Shown piece after piece: positions 53,746-62,481 of a DNA stretch of 64,000 nt (its first letter is position 1; each line of letters opens with the position of its first letter). This DNA comes from Marmoricola sp. (GTDB taxonomy: Bacteria > Actinomycetota > Actinomycetes > Propionibacteriales > Nocardioidaceae), in the NCBI GenBank assembly GCA_025965195.1, contig JAOPXK010000056.1:1-64000 (forward strand). Direction: 5' to 3'. The notes beneath the pieces are model-generated. The model was not told the DNA's origin. It searched no databases and saw nothing but the letters and a program-made list of their open reading frames with translations. Position numbers and translations under genes: made by a program.

Positions 53746-54513
53746 TCAGCCCTGCCCGGGATCGGCCGGGTGGATCGCCAACGCGGAGCGGGACCTCAGG
53801 TGGGCTTCGCAGCTTGCGGCGAGTACGTCGTACGCCGGCTGTCCCATCAAGGTGATCAGCTCGGTGGCGTTCGAGAGGTAGACCGGCTCGGCTCCGACGT
53901 GCGCCTCGGTGTTCCCCGAGCAGTACCAGTCGAGGTCGTGTCCGCCCGGCCCCCACCCCCTGCGGTCGTACTCGCCGATGCTGATCTCGAGGTACTCCGT
54001 GCCGTCCTGGAGCTCGACCTGCCGGAACGTACGCCGGATCGGCAGCTGCCAGCACACGTCAGGCTTGGTCTCGACGAAGTGCACGTCGTTGGCGAGGGCC
54101 AGGCCGTGCAGCGCGCAACCGGCACCGGCATCGAAGCCCGGACGGTTCAAGAAGATGCAGGCGCCGTCGACGACCCGGGTCTTGCGGTCGCCGTCCTCGG
54201 TCTCGACCCAGAGCGACCGCTTCAGGTTTCCCTTCGGGCTGAGGGCATCGGGGCGGTGCTGCCAGCTGTCGTCGTCGAGCTTGTCGACCCAGTGCGCGAC
54301 CCGCTTCTCGTCTGCCTTGTCCGAGAAGTGCGCGCCGAGGGTGCAGCAGCCGTCATCGGGCCGGCCGGCATAGATGCCCTGGCAGCCGGTGCCGAAGATG
54401 CACGTCCAGTTCGAGGTGAGCCAGGTCAGGTCGCAGCGATAGACCTGGGCCGCGTCCGCTGGGTCAGCGAACTCGACGAAGGCGCGTGGAAAGACAAGAT
54501 CGACCTCGGGCAC
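53746..54513 (-). CDS. Conserved cysteine-rich protein (Rv0495c-like position)
   Basis: A 255-aa protein from GTG 54513. It has at least nine Cys, several clustered in the N-terminal half ([34 protein letters not shown]) and later ones in DVCWQLP and WYCSGN, resembling metal- or FeS-binding YkgJ/DUF3109-like proteins. No signal peptide is seen. It stands next to a ppx-family gene as Rv0495c does in mycobacteria. The function is unknown; family assignment is tentative. Confidence 0.7.
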   Translation of the reverse strand: MPEVDLVFPRAFVEFADPADAAQVYRCDLTWLTSNWTCIFGTGCQGIYAGRPDDGCCTLGAHFSDKADEKRVAHWVDKLDDDSWQHRPDALSPKGNLKRSLWVETEDGDRKTRVVDGACIFLNRPGFDAGAGCALHGLALANDVHFVETKPDVCWQLPIRRTFRQVELQDGTEYLEISIGEYDRRGWGPGGHDLDWYCSGNTEAHVGAEPVYLSNATELITLMGQPAYDVLAASCEAHLRSRSALAIHPADPGQG

Positions 54514-54520
54514 GGGCGAA

Positions 54521-54526
54521 ACCCTA
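54521..54526 (-). promoter_or_regulatory. -10 TAGGGT, leaderless GTG start
   Basis: On the - strand TAGGGT ends 7 nt before GTG 54513. It decides the start of the Cys-rich protein. Confidence 0.45.
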
Positions 54527-54570
54527 TGCCCCCGCCGGTGAGACGTGGGTTCGAGACGCCGATCCCGGCG

Positions 54571-54606
54571 CGGATCGGCACGGATCAGCACGGATCAGTA
54601 AGGATG
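54571..54606. repeat. 10-bp direct repeats in a divergent intergenic region
   Basis: CGGATC(G/A)GCA recurs with exact 10-bp spacing at 54571, 54581 and 54591, with a diverged half-copy AGGATG at 54601. It lies between the divergent Cys-rich and membrane-protein genes, in phase with the DNA helix. Confidence 0.8.
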
Positions 54607-54638
54607 AGCCTGCTCTGCACCCGCTCGAAGGACCGGTG

Positions 54639-55571
54639 ATGACTTCCACTCGCCCGCGCGACCAAGCGACCTTCCTCGGCTCGCTCGTGCTGCTGATGAT
54701 CATGGCGGCCGTCCTCTGGTGGCTGATCGGCTTCCTGCCGTGGGCACTCGGCGGCTTCAGCTGGTCGACTGCGGCCGCCACTGCGGCAGGCAGCTCGAGC
54801 GACGGGCTCGCGGGAGTGCGGCTGCCACTGCCGCTCGTCGCGGCGTACCTGCCTTCGCTGCTGTGCTGCTCGGTGATCGGCGGCGTCCTTGCTGGAGTGC
54901 TGCCGCTGGCGTTTCCGCGGGTCTCCAAGCCGGCGGTGCTCACGGCGGTGATGGTGGTGGTCTCGGTGACGGTGGTCATCACCCTGCTCACCACCCGAGC
55001 CGTGATCCATTCCCACGCCGGGACGAACTTCGCTGCCGACGACCGGGTCGTCGGTGGGCTGGTCGGCGTGGTGGTTGCCGCGACCGCGGTAGGGCTGGTG
55101 GCCGGTTTCGCGGCGTACCTCCACCGCGGCCTGGTGCCGCTCACCGCGGCGGTCGCGGCCGTCGCCTTCCCAAGCTGGCTGTCGTCCTTCCTCAACGAGG
55201 GCAGCTACTCGACCGGCCTGGTGCGCGCGGTCGACCGGGCCGGCCCGATCGTCGCCGGGCTGCTGTTGCTGGCCGGCCTTGCCCTGTCCGTGCGCCATTC
55301 CTGGTGGCCCCTGGTCGGCTGGCCGGTGGCAGCCGCGATTGCCTGGGTCGGACCGTCGGTCGTGATCGGGGCCGGCTACCTCTCGGTGAACCTGCGCCCG
55401 TCGAGCGGCCTACCTGACACCTTCAGCGACATGGTGCGCGGCAGCGCGGAGGCCTTTCGTGACTCCCTCGGCCCGTCCTTCCGGACCTGGTGGCCGCTGC
55501 TCGTCGCCTTCGTGCTGGCGATCGCGTGGGGCGTTGGTCAACAGGCGATGCGGTCGCGAGAGGACCGGTAG
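54639..55571 (+). CDS. Polytopic membrane protein of unknown function
   Basis: A 310-aa protein with about seven hydrophobic helices (roughly residues 13-35, 65-88, 97-117, 142-165, 172-190, 207-225, 232-255, plus a C-terminal one at 286-303). It starts at ATG 54639 with GAAGGA 6 nt upstream. The upstream open frame crosses the 10-bp repeats and is not coding. No transporter or enzyme motif was recognised. It precedes the ppx-family gene by 9 nt. Confidence 0.75.
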   Translation: MTSTRPRDQATFLGSLVLLMIMAAVLWWLIGFLPWALGGFSWSTAAATAAGSSSDGLAGVRLPLPLVAAYLPSLLCCSVIGGVLAGVLPLAFPRVSKPAVLTAVMVVVSVTVVITLLTTRAVIHSHAGTNFAADDRVVGGLVGVVVAATAVGLVAGFAAYLHRGLVPLTAAVAAVAFPSWLSSFLNEGSYSTGLVRAVDRAGPIVAGLLLLAGLALSVRHSWWPLVGWPVAAAIAWVGPSVVIGAGYLSVNLRPSSGLPDTFSDMVRGSAEAFRDSLGPSFRTWWPLLVAFVLAIAWGVGQQAMRSREDR

Positions 55572-55574
55572 CCT
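55569..55574 (+). promoter_or_regulatory. -10 TAGCCT, leaderless start of the ppx-family gene
   Basis: TAGCCT ends 6 nt before ATG 55581; its first bases overlap the stop codon of the preceding gene. Confidence 0.45.
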
Positions 55575-55580
55575 CGGGGT

Positions 55581-56516
55581 ATGCGGCTGGGCGTGCTCGA
55601 CATCGGCTCCAACACGGGGCATCTGCTGGTGGTGGATGCACGCGGTGGCGCCGCTCCGATGCCGGCATCGAAGTACAAGGAGCCGCTCCGGCTGGCCGAG
55701 CACCTCGATGCCGACGGTGCCGTCACGGACTCCGGGATCGCGGCGCTGACCACATTCGTCGGCCACGCACTTGAGGCCGCGGAGGACAAGGGCTGCGAGG
55801 AGATCTTCTCGTTCGCGACCTCCGCCATCCGCGACGCCGTCAACGCCGAAGCCGTCCTTGCCCACGTCCGCGAGCGCACCGGTGTCGACATCCTGGTGCT
55901 GCCCGGTGAGGACGAGGCGCGGCTGACGTTCCTCGCCGTACGCCGCTGGTTCGGCTGGTCCTCGGGACGGCTCGCGGTCTTCGACATCGGCGGAGGTTCG
56001 CTCGAGATCGCGTCCGGATCGGATGCCGCTCCGGACGTCGCGTGGTCGCTGCCCCTGGGCGCGGGCCGGGTGGCCCGGCAGTACTTCAGCGGTGGCCGCC
56101 CCGACGGCAGCACCCTGCGCACGATGCGTCGCGAGATCCGGGCTGCGATCGCCCGGGATGCCGGCCACGTGCTGCGTGGCGGGCCGCCGGACCACGCCGT
56201 CGCGACGTCCAAGACGTTCCGTTCACTGTCCCGGATCTGTGGCGCAGCACCGTCCAGTGACGGTCCGCTGGTGAAGCGGGTACTCCCGGCGGACGAGCTG
56301 GAGGAGTGGATCCCGAAGCTGATCGAGATGAGCCAGGCCGAGATCGCGATGCTTCCCGGGGTCTCGCAGTACCGCACCCACCAGATCGTTGCGGGTGCCC
56401 TCCTGGCCTCGGCCGTGATGGACATCTTCGACCTCGCCGAGCTCGACATCTGCCCGTGGGCGCTGCGCGAGGGCGTCATCCTCGAGCGCCTCGACAAGAT
56501 GAGTGTGCTGGGCTGA
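55581..56516 (+). CDS. Ppx/GppA-family exopolyphosphatase
   Basis: ASKHA-fold phosphatase that degrades polyphosphate and/or pppGpp. The 311-aa single-domain protein has the phosphate-1 motif LDIGSNTGHLLV at the N-terminus, the catalytic Glu region LPGEDEARLTFLAV and the phosphate-2 motif FDIGGGSLEI. It lacks the C-terminal domains of E. coli Ppx, like mycobacterial Ppx1 (Rv0496), whose position it shares. The substrate preference cannot be read from sequence. Confidence 0.92.
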   Translation: MRLGVLDIGSNTGHLLVVDARGGAAPMPASKYKEPLRLAEHLDADGAVTDSGIAALTTFVGHALEAAEDKGCEEIFSFATSAIRDAVNAEAVLAHVRERTGVDILVLPGEDEARLTFLAVRRWFGWSSGRLAVFDIGGGSLEIASGSDAAPDVAWSLPLGAGRVARQYFSGGRPDGSTLRTMRREIRAAIARDAGHVLRGGPPDHAVATSKTFRSLSRICGAAPSSDGPLVKRVLPADELEEWIPKLIEMSQAEIAMLPGVSQYRTHQIVAGALLASAVMDIFDLAELDICPWALREGVILERLDKMSVLG

Positions 56517-56518
56517 TC

Positions 56519-57316
56519 GTGTCCACTGGCCCGCTGTTCGCCCTGTCGACTGCCTCGGTCTATCCGGAGCCGACCTCGGCCGCGTTCGAGTACGCAGGCC
56601 GGCTGGGCTACGACGCCGTCGAGGTGATGGTCGGCATCGACGAGGTCAGCCAGTCCGTCGACAGGGTCAGGTCGTTGATCGACGCCTACGACGTCCCCGT
56701 CTGCGCGATCCACTCACCGTGCCTGCTGATCACCCAGCGGGTGTGGGGGACCGAGCCATGGGCGAAGCTCGAGCGCAGCGCGGAGATGGCTGACGCGGTC
56801 GGGGCCGACGTGGTCGTCGTGCACCCACCGTTCCGCTGGCAGCGTGAGTACGCCCGTGGCTTCGTCGACGGCATCGCGAAGCTCGAGAAGAAGACCGGCA
56901 TCGCGTTCGCCGTCGAGAACATGTACCCGTGGCGGGCCACGTCGAAGCGCGAGATGCAGGTCTACCAGCCGGGTTGGGATCCCTCGATCGAGAGCTACGC
57001 GAACACCACCGTCGACCTCTCCCATGCAGCCACCGCGCACAGCGACCCGGTGGCGATGGCACGACGACTCGGCGGCCGGCTGCGGCACATCCACATGACC
57101 GACGGCAGCGGCTCGGCCAAGGACGAGCACCTGGTGCCGGGCCGTGGGGTGATGCCCTGTGGGGACCTCCTCGGCCATCTCGCGGAGTCCGGCTTCAAGG
57201 GTCACATCGTGATGGAGATCAACACCCGCAAAGCCGCTTCGCGTGAGGAGCGCGAGTCGGATCTCCTTGAGTCATTGGCGTTCAGCAAGCTGCACTTCGC
57301 CCGGACCCCCTCATGA
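56519..57316 (+). CDS. Sugar phosphate isomerase/epimerase-like TIM-barrel protein
   Basis: A 265-aa protein of the AP-endonuclease-2 / xylose-isomerase-like barrel family. Likely metal ligands are in VVVHPPF, VENMYPW, VDLSHAA and HIHMTDG, with the C-terminal MEINTRK. It starts at GTG 56519, 2 nt after the ppx stop, and the pair is conserved in actinobacteria. The real substrate is unknown. Confidence 0.85.
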   Translation: MSTGPLFALSTASVYPEPTSAAFEYAGRLGYDAVEVMVGIDEVSQSVDRVRSLIDAYDVPVCAIHSPCLLITQRVWGTEPWAKLERSAEMADAVGADVVVVHPPFRWQREYARGFVDGIAKLEKKTGIAFAVENMYPWRATSKREMQVYQPGWDPSIESYANTTVDLSHAATAHSDPVAMARRLGGRLRHIHMTDGSGSAKDEHLVPGRGVMPCGDLLGHLAESGFKGHIVMEINTRKAASREERESDLLESLAFSKLHFARTPS

Positions 57317-57333
57317 GCCGGTGACTCGACGAG

Positions 57334-58050
57334 ATGGTGACCGACGCTGTCGAAGTGACCGACCTGACCGTCGTACGCCGCGGGAAGGAAGTGCTGCGCG
57401 ACCTTCGGTTCGCCGTACCTCCCGGTGAGGTGACGGGGCTGCTCGGACCGTCGGGCTGTGGCAAGTCGACGCTGATGCGCGCGATCGTCGGAGTGCAGCG
57501 GATCAGCTCGGGGTCCGTGGCGGTGTTCGGCCAGCCGGCAGGGGCCAAGTCGCTTCGCGACCGGATCGGCTACGTCACCCAGGCCCCCAGCGTGTACGAC
57601 GACCTGACCGTTGCCGAGAACCTCTTGTTCTTCGCGCGGGTGCTCGGTGTCGACAAGGACCGCGTCGCACGCTGCCTGGAGCAGGTCGACCTGGCGGACA
57701 GCCGCGCCAGCGTCGTCTCTCAGCTCTCGGGTGGGCAGCGGTCCCGGGTCTCGCTCGCGGTCGCACTCCTTGGCGAGCCGACTCTGATCGTCCTGGACGA
57801 GCCCACGGTCGGCCTGGATCCCGTGTTGCGCAAGCAGCTGTGGGGCACTTTCCACGAGCTCGCCGACCAGGGCGCGGCCGTCTTCGTCTCCAGCCATGTG
57901 ATGGATGAGGCGGATCGCTGCGACCGGCTGCTGCTGATGCGAGATGGCGTGATCATTGCCGACGGCACACCGCAGGACCTCCGCGAGAAGACCGGAGCCG
58001 CCGACATCGAGCAGGCGTTCCTCACCCTCGTCGAAGGGGATCCGGCGTGA
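57334..58050 (+). CDS. ABC transporter ATP-binding protein (ABC-2 exporter type)
   Basis: A 238-aa ATPase with Walker A GPSGCGKST, Q loop VTQAPSVYDDLT, signature LSGGQRSR, Walker B LIVLDEPTVGLDP and switch SSHVMDEADR. It overlaps the permease gene by GTGA, so the pair forms one exporter. The cargo is unknown; family members export drugs, lipids or polysaccharides. Confidence 0.93.
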   Translation: MVTDAVEVTDLTVVRRGKEVLRDLRFAVPPGEVTGLLGPSGCGKSTLMRAIVGVQRISSGSVAVFGQPAGAKSLRDRIGYVTQAPSVYDDLTVAENLLFFARVLGVDKDRVARCLEQVDLADSRASVVSQLSGGQRSRVSLAVALLGEPTLIVLDEPTVGLDPVLRKQLWGTFHELADQGAAVFVSSHVMDEADRCDRLLLMRDGVIIADGTPQDLREKTGAADIEQAFLTLVEGDPA

Positions 58051-58784
58051 GCCCGCGGATCACCCTTGCCGTCGCTGCCCGGGTGCTCCTCCAGATCCGC
58101 CGGGACCGCCGCACGCTGGCGATGCTGCTTGTGCTGCCGTGCGCGCTGATGACCCTGCTGTGGTGGATGTTCCACGACGTCGGCGGTGGGCCGTTCACCT
58201 CCCTCGGGCCGGCACTGCTCGCCCTGATCCCGTTCATCATCATGTTCCTGGTGACGTCGGTGACCACCCTCCGCGAGCGCACCTCGGGCACCCTTGAGCG
58301 GCTGCTGGCGATGCCGATGGGCAAGGGTGACTACCTGCTCGGGTATGCGCTTGCGTTCGGGCTGATCGCCGCGGTCCAGTCCGCGTTGGCTGTCGGCCTC
58401 AGCGTCTGGCTGCTGGACCTCGGCATCACCGGCCATGCCTGGCTGCTGCTCGTCGTTGCCGTGGTCGACGCCATTCTCGGTACGGCGCTCGGGTTGTTCG
58501 TGTCGGCGTTCGCGCAGACGGAGTTCCAGGCCGTCCAGTTCATGCCGGCCCTGGTGATTCCGCAGATCCTGCTGTGCGGCTTGTTCGTCGCGCGTGACGC
58601 CCTGCCGGGAGTGCTGCACGTGGTGTCCGACCTGCTCCCGCTGTCCTACGCCGTCGATGCGATGCGCACCGTCGCCTCCTCGACCGAGACCGGCGACGTC
58701 TGGCAGGACCTCGGCATCATCGCCCTCTTCGTGGTCGGCGGACTCGCGCTCGGTGCCCTCACTCTGCGCCGGCAGTCCCCTTGA
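58047..58784 (+). CDS. ABC-2 type transporter permease
   Basis: A 245-aa membrane subunit with six predicted helices. The conserved RERTSGTLERLLAMPM segment before the second helix is typical of ABC-2 permeases. It is partnered with the preceding ATPase. Its end overlaps the convergent membrane-protein gene by 26 nt. Confidence 0.9.
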   Translation: MSPRITLAVAARVLLQIRRDRRTLAMLLVLPCALMTLLWWMFHDVGGGPFTSLGPALLALIPFIIMFLVTSVTTLRERTSGTLERLLAMPMGKGDYLLGYALAFGLIAAVQSALAVGLSVWLLDLGITGHAWLLLVVAVVDAILGTALGLFVSAFAQTEFQAVQFMPALVIPQILLCGLFVARDALPGVLHVVSDLLPLSYAVDAMRTVASSTETGDVWQDLGIIALFVVGGLALGALTLRRQSP

Positions 58785-60396
58785 GAGCCGGGTCGTCGTC
58801 GCGGTCGATGAGTCGGATCTGCAGTCCCGCGGGCAGGTGATAGAAGCTCTTGTAGCGCTGCTCCCAGACCCCCGGGACCGGATCGGGCACGTGCACGTAG
58901 TCGCGGAACGGGAGGGTGGGCACCCAGACGACGGTTCGTCCCTTCGCCACCTGGTGACGGATCTGTGCGACCCGGTCGTCCGCCGCCTTGTGGACGATGG
59001 CGAAGACGGCAAAGTAGCCGGCGAGTGCCACCAGCCCGACCGCGGCCGCAGCGCCGGCGATGGCACGTGCCATCGCCGGGGCGGGCACCCGCTCCTGCAC
59101 CTCGGCGAGCAAGGTCAGGGCAACGGCGACCAGCACGACGTACGACGGCAGGAAGTTGCGCGGACCATAGGGGTGAATGGCTGCCATCGGGGCGGCAAGC
59201 GCCACGGCCGACAACGTCAGGACCACCACGTCACGTGAGCGAGTGCTGTCGATGACCAGCGACCGGGCGGCCAGCACCAGGGCGCCGACCAGGGGGAGAG
59301 CGCAGATCCAGGACCAGGGCGTGAGCACGCTGATGTAGTGATGCTGGTCGATGCTCGAGGAGACTGCGGCTCCACCGGCCAGGGCAACTGCGGCGAGGGC
59401 GACGGACGCGGTCACCCCGCGGTTCCAGGCTGACGCCTTGTGCGCGGCGACTGCCAGCCCGAGGACCAGGACGAAGAGGCTGACGTTGAGCACGGTGTTG
59501 GTGGTGACGGCGAGCTGGCTGATCTCCCCGGCGCCCTCCCGGATGATCGCCAGCAGACCACCGATCGCCGAGTGGTCGCCCCGGGCTCCGATGCCCTGGT
59601 AGGTGGAGCTGCCGTTGGCGGCCGCACGGTAGCGCGAGTTGGAGAACATCACGGCCGCGCCGGACAGGGATGCCACCACCCAGATCAGCGCGACCGCGCT
59701 GACGCGCCTCCGGCGACGGACGTGGAGCGCGAGGTTGACGAGGCTGGCGAGCACGATGAAGAGCGAGACGTGCTCGACGAAGAGCTGGCCGGCGAACCCG
59801 ACGAGCAGCAGACCGATGCCGGCAGGCACGGCCAGCCGGCGGCTTCGCAGCCAGTCGCGTTGAACGCTGACCATGAACACGAGCAGGGCGAATGTGCCGG
59901 TCGTGTAGTTGGAGAACCCGGAGAGCCAGACCACGGTCTCCTGCCACATCGACCGGGGCATGGCGACGAGCAACATCGCGCCGACCAGATACCCCGCAAA
60001 CGTGCGGGTTCGGGTCAGCACCGCCAGCAGGAACAGCAGGGCCACCAGGGTGAAGCCGACAACGAGCGGTGTCAGCCACGGCGTCCGGGTGAGCAACAGC
60101 ACCGTCAGGTTGCCGACGTACCGGCCGTTGTAGTTCGCGAAGTGCTCGTGCAGCCTGGTGATGCCGAGTCGCGCACCCCACTGCCAGTCGTCGCCGCTGG
60201 GCGGAAAGAGCACGGCGAGTGCCGAGAGCACCAGCCCAAGTCCCACGAGGAGGAGCGCCTCGCCACGGAATGCCACCGACGGTCTCAGCCGGCGGGCGAC
60301 GCGGTTGTCTGCGAGCAACGTGACCCGGGCTCCCTGTGGTCGATGCATGAACAGGCTGGAGTATCCCATCCGGGTCACCCAGGCCGGAGCGGGCAC
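58759..60396 (-). CDS. Polytopic GT-C-like membrane protein (DUF6056 type)
   Basis: A protein of up to 545 aa with about twelve helices. The extracytoplasmic loop after the first helix has SGDDWQWG and NYNGRYVGN, matching DUF6056 proteins, which resemble GT-C glycosyltransferases using lipid-linked sugars; the acidic pair DD would be catalytic. The start is uncertain: GTG 60396, ATG 60369 or ATG 60348. It is divergent from a polyprenyl-phosphate sugar transferase gene, so the two could act in the same surface-glycosylation route, one charging the lipid carrier and the other using it. Confidence 0.75.
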   Translation of the reverse strand: MPAPAWVTRMGYSSLFMHRPQGARVTLLADNRVARRLRPSVAFRGEALLLVGLGLVLSALAVLFPPSGDDWQWGARLGITRLHEHFANYNGRYVGNLTVLLLTRTPWLTPLVVGFTLVALLFLLAVLTRTRTFAGYLVGAMLLVAMPRSMWQETVVWLSGFSNYTTGTFALLVFMVSVQRDWLRSRRLAVPAGIGLLLVGFAGQLFVEHVSLFIVLASLVNLALHVRRRRRVSAVALIWVVASLSGAAVMFSNSRYRAAANGSSTYQGIGARGDHSAIGGLLAIIREGAGEISQLAVTTNTVLNVSLFVLVLGLAVAAHKASAWNRGVTASVALAAVALAGGAAVSSSIDQHHYISVLTPWSWICALPLVGALVLAARSLVIDSTRSRDVVVLTLSAVALAAPMAAIHPYGPRNFLPSYVVLVAVALTLLAEVQERVPAPAMARAIAGAAAAVGLVALAGYFAVFAIVHKAADDRVAQIRHQVAKGRTVVWVPTLPFRDYVHVPDPVPGVWEQRYKSFYHLPAGLQIRLIDRDDDPALKGTAGAE

Positions 60397-60428
60397 CTGC
60401 TCGGCCGACGACGCTCACGACGGTCGCC

Positions 60429-60434
60429 TAGGCT
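60429..60434 (+). promoter_or_regulatory. -10 TAGGCT in the divergent glycosylation promoter
   Basis: TAGGCT sits in CCTAGG; the reverse strand reads TAGGCG (60430-60425), a weaker -10 for the divergent gene. The + leader would be about 27 nt with GGGAAGGA before ATG 60468. Confidence 0.35.
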
Positions 60435-60467
60435 GGCGAGGCATTGCGGGCGGCGAGCGGGAAGGAC

Positions 60468-61406
60468 ATGTCGGTGAAGCTGTCAGTCGTGGTTCCCTGC
60501 TACAACGAGGGCGCCGTCATCGACCGTCTGGTCGACGAGCTCGCGTCGGTCCTCGAACGCCTCGACGGGGACTACGAGGTCCTTCTCGTCGACGACGGGA
60601 GCACCGACGACACCCTGGACCGGATGCGGCACATCAATGCGACACGACCTGCCTTCCGCTACCTCGTCCTGAGCCGGAACTTCGGCAAGGAGGCAGCGAT
60701 GCTCGCCGGCCTCAGCCATGTCGACGCCGATGCGGTCGCCATCATGGATGCCGACCTGCAGCATCCCCCTGAGCTGCTGCTTCCGATGGTCGAGCTGCTG
60801 GGAGCCGGTTACGAGCAAGTGGTTGCCAGACGGGACCGTGCGGGCGAGGCGTGGCCGCGGAGGCTCGCGTCCCGTGCCTACTACCGGATGGTCAACGGCT
60901 TGATCGACGTCCGGCTGCAGGACGGAGCAGGCGACTTCAGGGTGCTCAGCCGGAGCGCGCTTCGGGCGCTCCTCTCGATCGGCGAGGTGAACCGGTACTC
61001 CAAGGGCCTCTTCGCCTGGATCGGTTTCAGGACGACGTACGTCGACTACCGGAACGCCGCTCGTGCAGGCGGGGAGAGCAAGTGGGGCTTCCGCTCGCTG
61101 TTCAACTACGGGATCGACTCGGTCATCTCGTTCAACAGCAAGCCGCTGCGGATCGCGATCCACGTCGGCGTGCTGATCTCCATGCTGGCGGTCGTCTACG
61201 GCGTCTGGGTCGGCGTGGACGCGATCGTCAACGGCAATGCCGTCCCGGGCTATGTCACGTTGATCTGTGCGGTGGTGGGGCTCGGCGGGCTCCAGATGAT
61301 CATGCTCGGGGTGATCGGGGAGTACCTCGGGCGGATCTACACCGAGACCAAGGGGCGTCCGCACTTCTTCATCCGCGAGCGCAGCGCCGACCTCGAGTCG
61401 CGTTGA
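60468..61406 (+). CDS. Polyprenyl-phosphate glycosyltransferase (GtrB/DPM1 family)
   Basis: A 312-aa GT2 enzyme that transfers a sugar from a nucleotide donor to undecaprenyl or decaprenyl phosphate. The GT-A core has SVVVPCYNEG, LVDDGSTDDT and the metal site DADLQHPPE; two C-terminal helices (about residues 222-245 and 256-280) anchor it, as in GtrB. The start is ATG 60468 with GGGAAGGA upstream. It is divergent from the DUF6056-type gene, a likely partner. Confidence 0.92.
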   Translation: MSVKLSVVVPCYNEGAVIDRLVDELASVLERLDGDYEVLLVDDGSTDDTLDRMRHINATRPAFRYLVLSRNFGKEAAMLAGLSHVDADAVAIMDADLQHPPELLLPMVELLGAGYEQVVARRDRAGEAWPRRLASRAYYRMVNGLIDVRLQDGAGDFRVLSRSALRALLSIGEVNRYSKGLFAWIGFRTTYVDYRNAARAGGESKWGFRSLFNYGIDSVISFNSKPLRIAIHVGVLISMLAVVYGVWVGVDAIVNGNAVPGYVTLICAVVGLGGLQMIMLGVIGEYLGRIYTETKGRPHFFIRERSADLESR

Positions 61407-61414
61407 CCTCCCCG

Positions 61415-61474
61415 CTGATCTTCCCGCTGACACCCCGGTTCATCTCTCCATTGATCTCCCGGCTGATCTCCCGG
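61415..61474. repeat. Five imperfect 12-bp tandem repeats
   Basis: Units start at 61415, 61427, 61439, 61451 and 61463; the last two read (T/C)TGATCTCCCGG and the others are diverged. They begin 8 nt after the glycosyltransferase stop and precede the proline dehydrogenase leader. Confidence 0.75.
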
Positions 61475-61539
61475 TGCGCCGACTGGTCCGTGCGGGCGTA
61501 CCGTTGGCACCGTTTTCAACTCACCAGGGAGGTCCGCAC

Positions 61540-62469
61540 GTGCTTCGGCAACCGCTGCTGATGCTGGCACGCAGCCAGCAGATCAAGCAGCTCGTCACCA
61601 AGATGCCGGTCAGCAGCGGCATCGTCTCGCGCTACGTGCCCGGTGAGGACACCGAGTCAGCGGTGGACGCGACCCGTCGGCTCGTCGACGACGGGCTGAG
61701 CGTGACCCTCGACTTCCTCGGTGAGGACACCCTCGACGAGGGCCAGGCCGAGGGGACCGTGACGGCGTACCTCGACCTGCTCGACGGCCTCACCAGGGCA
61801 GGCCTGTCCCGGAGCGCCGAGGTCAGCGTGAAGCTCTCCGCAATCGGCCAGGCGCTTCCCGAGATCGGCCACAAGCTCGCGCTCGAGAACGCTCGCCGGA
61901 TCTGCCGGGCGGCCCGCAACGCCGGCACCACGGTCACCCTGGACATGGAGGACCACACCACCACCGACTCGACGCTCGCGACCCTTCACGAGCTCCGCAA
62001 GGACTACCCGGAGACCGGCGCCGTGGTGCAGGCCTACCTCCGTCGCACCGAGGGCGACTGCCGCGCCCTGGCCTACGAAGGTTCACGCGTCCGGCTCTGC
62101 AAGGGTGCCTACAACGAGCCGGAGAGCGTTGCCTACGGCAGCCGCCACGAGGTCGACAAGTCCTACGTCCGGTGTCTGAAGGTGCTGATGAACGGCCAGG
62201 GCTACCCGATGGTCGCCAGCCACGACCCGCGGATGGTCAAGATCGCCGCCGCCCTCGCCACCCGCAGCGGCCGCTCACCGGGGAGCTATGAGTTCCAGAT
62301 GCTGTTCGGCATCCGCCCCGACGAGCAGAGGCGGCTGGCCCGCGCGGGCGAGACGGTGCGCGTCTACGTGCCCTACGGCCAGGAGTGGTACGGCTACCTG
62401 ATGAGAAGGCTCGCCGAGCGCCCGGCGAACCTGACATTCTTCTTGCGTTCGCTCATCTCCCGGAAGTAG
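61540..62469 (+). CDS. Proline dehydrogenase (monofunctional)
   Basis: FAD enzyme that oxidises proline to pyrroline-5-carboxylate and passes electrons to the quinone pool. The product is 309 aa from GTG 61540, with AGGGAGG 7 nt upstream. It has the PutA-type barrel: SVKLSAIGQ, DMEDHTTTDST, QAYLRRTEGD, RLCKGAYNEP and YVPYGQEWYGYLMRRLAERP with the Arg pair that binds the proline carboxylate. No P5C dehydrogenase gene is adjacent; instead proC follows after 12 nt. Confidence 0.93.
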   Translation: MLRQPLLMLARSQQIKQLVTKMPVSSGIVSRYVPGEDTESAVDATRRLVDDGLSVTLDFLGEDTLDEGQAEGTVTAYLDLLDGLTRAGLSRSAEVSVKLSAIGQALPEIGHKLALENARRICRAARNAGTTVTLDMEDHTTTDSTLATLHELRKDYPETGAVVQAYLRRTEGDCRALAYEGSRVRLCKGAYNEPESVAYGSRHEVDKSYVRCLKVLMNGQGYPMVASHDPRMVKIAAALATRSGRSPGSYEFQMLFGIRPDEQRRLARAGETVRVYVPYGQEWYGYLMRRLAERPANLTFFLRSLISRK

Positions 62470-62481
62470 GCAGGACTCCCC

